Below are positions 60,056-64,000 of a DNA stretch of 64,000 nt, piece by piece (within the stretch, counting starts at the first letter, position 1; every line of letters begins with the position of its first letter). The DNA is from a virus. Where the stretch lies: positions 1-64,000 of IMG/VR virus record IMGVR_UViG_3300042887_002087; one strand, written 5' to 3'. The notes under the pieces were generated by a model that saw nothing but the letters and a program-made list of their open reading frames with translations, had not been told where the DNA came from and ran no database searches. The position numbers were made by a program, and so were the translations under genes.

Positions 60056-60568
60056 TTAAACTCCTCTAAATTCACCTTCTTGTGTTGGAGCACAAACTAT
60101 ACTTCTATAGTGTGGTTTGTACCCAAACATTTTATGTTTATTATCCGATGTAATTCTACCGTCATTTGTAACGGTATAATATCTTAATCTTTCTTCTGAA
60201 TCCGCATAACCAATATAATCACCATATCTAATATCAACACCCAATTCATTAAGGTGTGTAATATAAACCGATAATATCATATTACCTGGCTCATTATATC
60301 TCATAAGACCTTTTGTGTATGATGAATTTTTTGGTTCATCAATTTTAACCAACGCATTAAACTCAACGGGAGGAAAAAACTTAATTTCATCCATTCCCGC
60401 CTCGGCGTATACGTCGTCATTGTCGGTCTTTTGTCTATCAACACGATATAAGACCAATTTCATATTTAAATCCCCGTGTAGATACTCCTGACCCATCTGA
60501 ATGTTAATATCAAAGTCATCTTGGGAGAAGAATTTACCTAAACGAGTAATTGGTAGTTTATTGTTCAT
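60056..60568 (-). CDS. Neck protein, possibly gp14-like
   Basis: This 170-residue protein starts MNNKLPITRLGKFFSQDDFD. Late in the sequence it has LGVDIRYGDYIGYADSEERL, YYTVTNDGRITSDNK, similar to the gp14 segment with GDLIYFP and FEINWV. Position just upstream of the gp15-like gene and near gp13 supports a neck/head-completion role. The sequence match is modest. Late box (60574-60581) 5 nt before the ATG. Confidence 0.5.
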   Translation of the reverse strand: MNNKLPITRLGKFFSQDDFDINIQMGQEYLHGDLNMKLVLYRVDRQKTDNDDVYAEAGMDEIKFFPPVEFNALVKIDEPKNSSYTKGLMRYNEPGNMILSVYITHLNELGVDIRYGDYIGYADSEERLRYYTVTNDGRITSDNKHKMFGYKPHYRSIVCAPTQEGEFRGV

Positions 60569-60573
60569 ATCCT

Positions 60574-60581
60574 AATAAATA
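60574..60581 (-). promoter_or_regulatory. Late-type promoter box (TATTTATT) for gp14/gp15-like genes
   Basis: Sense CTATTTATTAG, 5 nt before the ATG at 60568, inside a 54-bp divergent spacer with the helicase gene. Confidence 0.55.
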
Positions 60582-60622
60582 GTTTAATCTTCCATTCTAT
60601 TTAGTTATATTATATATAATAG

Positions 60623-62374
60623 ATGGAAAAGAAAATACCTGAGGTTGAAGCAAGGGAAATATTAAATGAATATGACGGATCTAATAATGTTTTATTAGAA
60701 TACAAACGTAAATTTGTGGAAGTTAAAAACTTTAAATTAACTCGTCCACAGTCGGAATACGTTATCAAATATAAAGACACCTCCCCTAAAGTTGCTCGTA
60801 AACACATCAATATCGTTTCCACATTTGGTGAGAAATTAATGGAAGAAATGTTATTACCATTACCACCCGAAAAAGTGTGGTGTGAAAAATTGTTATGTGA
60901 ATCCGATAAAGCATTTCATATTTGGGGTAAAGTAATTGATAGTCAACAAAACCACGCAATGTGGTTACCTAAGTCTGCAATTGTTCAAGAAGAAAAAAAG
61001 TTAAATCGTGTAATTGATTATAGTCCGTATGATAATCGTCCCCCTATGGAACACCAGAAGGTCGCCATAGAGAAATTATTAGCAAACAATAAGTTTATAT
61101 TAGCTGATGATATGGGTCTCGGAAAAACGACAGCAGCGGTTATTGCGTCAATGGAAAGTGGTGCGAAGAAAGTTTTAATTGTTTGTCCCGCATCCCTTAA
61201 AATAAATTGGGATAGAGAGATTAAAAATTATACAGATAGGAAAGTTTTAATTGTTGAAGGTCGTAAATGGGGGTCTACTTTTGATTACTACATTATCAAT
61301 TATGATATATTAAAGAATTATCACACCACAGAAAAAAGTGAAGATAGTGATGACTATAAATTATTAGTAAATGAAAAGTTTGATTTAGCAATTGTGGATG
61401 AAGCACATTACGTTAGTAATAGTACAGCAAACAGAACTCGTTTATTAAATGACGTATTGGAAACCATACCACGAGTTTGGTTATTAACAGGAACCCCAAT
61501 GACATCGAGACCAATTAACTATTTTAATTTATTAAAGATTGTTGACTCACCTTTAACATTAAATTGGCAATCATACGTTCGTCGTTATTGTAAAGGTTAT
61601 CAATTCACGGTTGGAAATAGAAAAGTGTGGAACACAAGTGGGGCAAGTAATTTAGATGAATTAAGAGAAAGAACTAAATCATATGTTCTTCGTAGAATGA
61701 AAACTGACATTTTAGATTTACCTGAAAAAATTGTTACACCTGTATTTGTAGAATTAAGTAGTAAAATGTATGATGAGGAGTTAGAAGAGTTTACAAGAAT
61801 TAGTAATGACAATAAAGATAAAGAAACATTAAGTGTAACATTAAATCGTTTAATGAAAATTAGACAACTTATTGCTTACGAAAAAATTCCATATACTTGC
61901 GAGATTATAGATAAATGTTTAGACCAAGGAAAAAAAGTAATCGTATTCACCAACTTTACAATGTCATTGGATATGTTACATGAAAAATACAAAAAGAACT
62001 CTGTAATATTAAATGGTAGTATGTCTAAAGAAAAGAAACAAGAGAGTGTTGATAGATTTCAAAATGAAGATAAAATAAAAATATTTATTTCTAATATCAT
62101 TGCTGGTGGTGTCGGTATTACATTAACTGCGGGTGAGGTTGTTGTAATGAATGATTTATCATTTGTACCTGCTCATCATAGTCAAGCGGAAGATAGAGCA
62201 TATCGTTACGGACAACAGAATAGTGTATTAGTTTATTATCCCGTGTTTGAAAATACGGTTGAAAAAATAATATACAATATATTACAAAAGAAAAAGAACG
62301 TCATTGACCAAGTTATGGGTGACGGAGAATATTCCGAATCGTTCAGTAAAGACCTACTTAAAAGTCTCTTTTAA
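60623..62374 (+). CDS. SNF2-family helicase/translocase
   Basis: This 583-residue protein has the SF2 motifs in order: DDMGLGKTT (162-170), KVLIVCPASLKINW, the DEAH box at 259-262 (VDEAHYVSNST), LTGTPMTSRP (288-297), then in the C-terminal lobe VIVFTNFTMSLDML, SNIIAGGVGITLTAG and QAEDRAYRYGQQNSVLVYY. This resembles SMARCAL1/HARP-like and other bacterial SNF2 translocases more than T4 UvsW, so it may remodel forks or recombination intermediates in its place. It sits on the plus strand with no late box. Its 3' end overlaps the minus-strand 67-residue gene by 21 bp. Confidence 0.88.
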   Translation: MEKKIPEVEAREILNEYDGSNNVLLEYKRKFVEVKNFKLTRPQSEYVIKYKDTSPKVARKHINIVSTFGEKLMEEMLLPLPPEKVWCEKLLCESDKAFHIWGKVIDSQQNHAMWLPKSAIVQEEKKLNRVIDYSPYDNRPPMEHQKVAIEKLLANNKFILADDMGLGKTTAAVIASMESGAKKVLIVCPASLKINWDREIKNYTDRKVLIVEGRKWGSTFDYYIINYDILKNYHTTEKSEDSDDYKLLVNEKFDLAIVDEAHYVSNSTANRTRLLNDVLETIPRVWLLTGTPMTSRPINYFNLLKIVDSPLTLNWQSYVRRYCKGYQFTVGNRKVWNTSGASNLDELRERTKSYVLRRMKTDILDLPEKIVTPVFVELSSKMYDEELEEFTRISNDNKDKETLSVTLNRLMKIRQLIAYEKIPYTCEIIDKCLDQGKKVIVFTNFTMSLDMLHEKYKKNSVILNGSMSKEKKQESVDRFQNEDKIKIFISNIIAGGVGITLTAGEVVVMNDLSFVPAHHSQAEDRAYRYGQQNSVLVYYPVFENTVEKIIYNILQKKKNVIDQVMGDGEYSESFSKDLLKSLF

Positions 62375-62557
62375 TTCTTTAATTTTATCAGTTAATAACT
62401 GATCTAACTCCTTATCTTCAATATCAGGAATATTAACTATGATGGTTTTAGGGTCTAAAGTATAGTCTATAAAGTTAGTTTCCCCCTCTTTTTGTAAGTG
62501 GAATACAAAATCGTTAATCCCACAGATACTGAATAATTCGTTTAGTTTCTCGTTCAT
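62354..62557 (-). CDS. Small protein convergent to helicase (67 aa)
   Basis: A 67-residue protein, MNEKLNELFSICGINDFVFH, containing TLDPKTIIVNIPDIEDKELD and a charged helical tail. No motif. It overlaps the helicase end by 21 bp (opposite strands) and diverges from gp13 over a 38-bp spacer. That spacer contains a TATTTATA in the gp13 direction, which reads as classical TATAAATA toward this gene. Its small size and overlap leave some doubt, but codon structure and clean start are fine. Confidence 0.55.
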   Translation of the reverse strand: MNEKLNELFSICGINDFVFHLQKEGETNFIDYTLDPKTIIVNIPDIEDKELDQLLTDKIKELKETFK

Positions 62558-62572
62558 AATAGAAATATAAGA

Positions 62573-62580
62573 TATTTATA
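62573..62580 (+). promoter_or_regulatory. Late-type promoter box for gp13 (plus strand)
   Basis: Plus-strand GATATTTATAAG, 15 nt before the gp13 ATG. It shows that the TATTTATA sense orientation is kept when the gene lies on the other strand. Confidence 0.62.
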
Positions 62581-62595
62581 AGAATAAATCAAATT

Positions 62596-63711
62596 ATGTC
62601 TCAAATTATTTCACAAGCGGAAAAGGATAAATTATATACTCAGGTCTTTCATCTATTAGGTATGCCAGTTCGTGGTATTGAACTTACCGAAGAACAAATG
62701 GATACCTTCATGGAATTGGCTTTATCTGAATACGAACAATACGTTAGTGATTGGTTGATTGAATCTCAGTGGTCGGCACTTGCGGGATTAGATATAGATA
62801 CACAATCATTATCAAGAGCTTTTACAACAAGAAGTTTAGATTACGAAACACAATATACTCACTCATACTCCAAAATTGTAGGTTTACAATCTGGTGGTGA
62901 TTGGGAACTAAAAAAGGATTATTTTACACTTTCAGGAGAAACTCAAGTTTATGAAATTCCCGCTGGCCGTGAAGTAAATGAATTATTATGGTTTGCTCGT
63001 GCTGAATTAAGTGATTCATTTGTTGATCCGTTTATGGCGGGATTTGGTGGTCTTGGTGGATTAGGTTTCGGTGGTGCCGGTGGATTTGCACAAATGGGTA
63101 ATGCTGGATCTTACTTTATGACTCCCGCATTTGACTTATTATTAAGAATGCAAGATAGAAGTATTAAAAATAGACTAATTGGTGGTGATTTAACTTATAG
63201 AATAACTGCAGGTCCTGAAGGTAAAAAATTAGTTCATTTATATAATGTACCGGGTGGTAAATTTGATTTTGGTTCAATAAAACAAAAAAATTATAATGTT
63301 TGGTATTGGTATTATGATACTATGGATAGAGATTCATGTCTTAAAGATAATAAAGACGTAATTAAATTACCATCTGATGTTGATACTGAACAATTGGTAT
63401 GGGAAAACTTAAATAAACCAGCTCAAAACTGGGTTAGAAAGTATTTGATTGCCTATTCTAAAGAAGGTTTAGGTCGTATTTGGGGTAAATTCTCAGGTGA
63501 TTTACAAGTTCCTGATAGTCAAGTTAAGTTAGATTATCAATCTTTAATTACGGAAGGTAAAGATGAGAAATCTAAATTAGTTGAAGAACTTATGGCTAGA
63601 TTAGAAAGACTCCGCCCCGACAAACTTCTTGAAAGAAAAGGTGCCGAAGCGGAGAATCTTAATAAGGCACTTAAGTTTAGAGCAATGCCTTCATCTATTA
63701 TTGTAATCTAA
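62596..63711 (+). CDS. gp13: Neck protein, gp13-like
   Basis: This 371-residue protein has FHLLGMPVRGIELTEEQMDT at the N-terminus and near the C-terminus WVRKYLIAYSKEGLGRIWGK, FSGDLQVPDSQVKLDYQSLI, EGKDEKSKLVEELMARL. These correspond to the gp13 family signature (W..KY.LA..KE.LGRIR.K....P.PG....L....L...G..E...L...L). gp13 joins head and tail with gp14. A Gly-rich loop (FGGLGGLGFGGAGGFAQMGN) at about 155-176 is unusual. It is the only plus-strand structural gene in the window. Its stop touches the converging partial gene at 63708. Confidence 0.82.
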   Translation: MSQIISQAEKDKLYTQVFHLLGMPVRGIELTEEQMDTFMELALSEYEQYVSDWLIESQWSALAGLDIDTQSLSRAFTTRSLDYETQYTHSYSKIVGLQSGGDWELKKDYFTLSGETQVYEIPAGREVNELLWFARAELSDSFVDPFMAGFGGLGGLGFGGAGGFAQMGNAGSYFMTPAFDLLLRMQDRSIKNRLIGGDLTYRITAGPEGKKLVHLYNVPGGKFDFGSIKQKNYNVWYWYYDTMDRDSCLKDNKDVIKLPSDVDTEQLVWENLNKPAQNWVRKYLIAYSKEGLGRIWGKFSGDLQVPDSQVKLDYQSLITEGKDEKSKLVEELMARLERLRPDKLLERKGAEAENLNKALKFRAMPSSIIVI

Positions 63712-64000
63712 CTTTCAATTGCGTGAAAGGCGTAATCGTGACCATTTGTTTCAATTATTTCTTCTTCATTTGATTTAGTACTTTCAGCTTGAAGTGTAAC
63801 AACCTTTCTATTATGTTCCACCCAATATTGGTCAGCAAGTTCTAAACTATTTTCTACATACATAAAGTAAGGATCACGTCCAACTCTATTCCAAAATATT
63901 ACTTCACTATCAGATAAAGTCATAACCTCATCTAATTTATCTTGACCTTCTTCTTTTAACGGAAAACCATTAACTAAATCACATTGAGACTTTGTAAAGT
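63708..64000 (-). CDS. Partial gene at right edge, function unknown
   Basis: This gene is open through the window edge, so its start lies to the right. The visible 97 residues include CDLVNGFPLKEEGQDKLDEV, SDSEVIFWNRVGRDPYFMYV and an acidic C-terminus with EEEIIETNGHDYAFHAIES. No family is recognised. An internal ATG at 63923 would give 71 residues, but the frame stays open upstream with the same codon character. The stop overlaps the gp13 stop on the opposite strand by 3 bp. Confidence 0.5.
   Translation of the reverse strand, partial: FTKSQCDLVNGFPLKEEGQDKLDEVMTLSDSEVIFWNRVGRDPYFMYVENSLELADQYWVEHNRKVVTLQAESTKSNEEEIIETNGHDYAFHAIES

Noticed and set aside
60055-60093. GTG start for the gp15-like gene
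   Set aside because: The extra 13 residues overlap the upstream gene and show no similarity; ATG at 60054 is clean.

Overview
The window is a contiguous piece of a large, AT-rich, T4-superfamily contractile-tailed phage (myovirus). Hallmark genes are recognisable by sequence: neck proteins (gp13-, gp14-like), sheath terminator (gp15-like), tail sheath (gp18), tail tube (gp19), baseplate hub/wedge proteins (gp26-, gp53-, gp25-, gp6-like), tape measure, and the T4-type replication/recombination set (gp32, UvsX, RNase H/5'-exonuclease, gp41 helicase, gp61 primase, gp46/gp47, RuvC-like resolvase). The starts I inspected lack Shine-Dalgarno sequences and are preceded by A/T-only leaders. With the general character of the proteins this points to a Bacteroidota host; that is an inference, and no host gene is present.

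Layout from left to right (almost everything on the minus strand). 1-9.4 kb: a membrane-anchored coiled-coil protein (cut by the edge), ClpP-like protease, gp46, a restriction-modification-like pair, a CPLC-motif membrane protein, a nuclease-like hypothetical, a KEV-repeat protein, gp47, a RecB/Cas4-type nuclease and primase. 9.36-9.44 kb: a compact GC-rich structured RNA candidate with its own promoter-like box and hairpin-U terminator. 9.5-29.7 kb: RuvC-like resolvase, then nine large virion/adhesin-type genes, several with Thr-Pro repeat stalks and shuffled C-terminal modules. 29.7-32.2 kb: gp6 and gp25 baseplate wedge proteins and a 57-residue DUF5522-type protein. 32.2-39.3 kb: class II (B12-type) ribonucleotide reductase, gp41, a hypothetical, RNase H-like exonuclease, UvsX and gp32. 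39.4-47 kb: small virion-type genes, a 1936-residue baseplate/hub protein and gp53. 47-58.5 kb: a 1588-residue baseplate protein with an OmpA-like segment, tape measure, a 47-residue protein, gp26-like protein, gp19 and gp18. 58.6-64 kb: a strand-switch zone with a small RHH-like protein (+), gp15- and gp14-like (-), an SNF2-type helicase (+), a 67-residue protein (-), gp13 (+) and a partial gene (-).

Regulation: an 8-bp box, TATTTATA or TATTTATT in the sense orientation, sits just upstream of nearly every structural transcription unit, including the plus-strand gp13 gene and the RNA candidate. It is absent in front of replication genes. It is the reverse complement of the classical T4 late promoter core. 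Seven hairpin-plus-T terminators separate units, with an eighth at the end of the RNA candidate. The most unusual items are this inverted late box (in six units only 3-6 nt from the ATG), the RNA candidate, a parS-like palindrome plus 15-bp direct repeats between gp18 and gp19, the R-M pair placed between gp46 and gp47, and the domain-shuffled, repeat-rich adhesin cluster.
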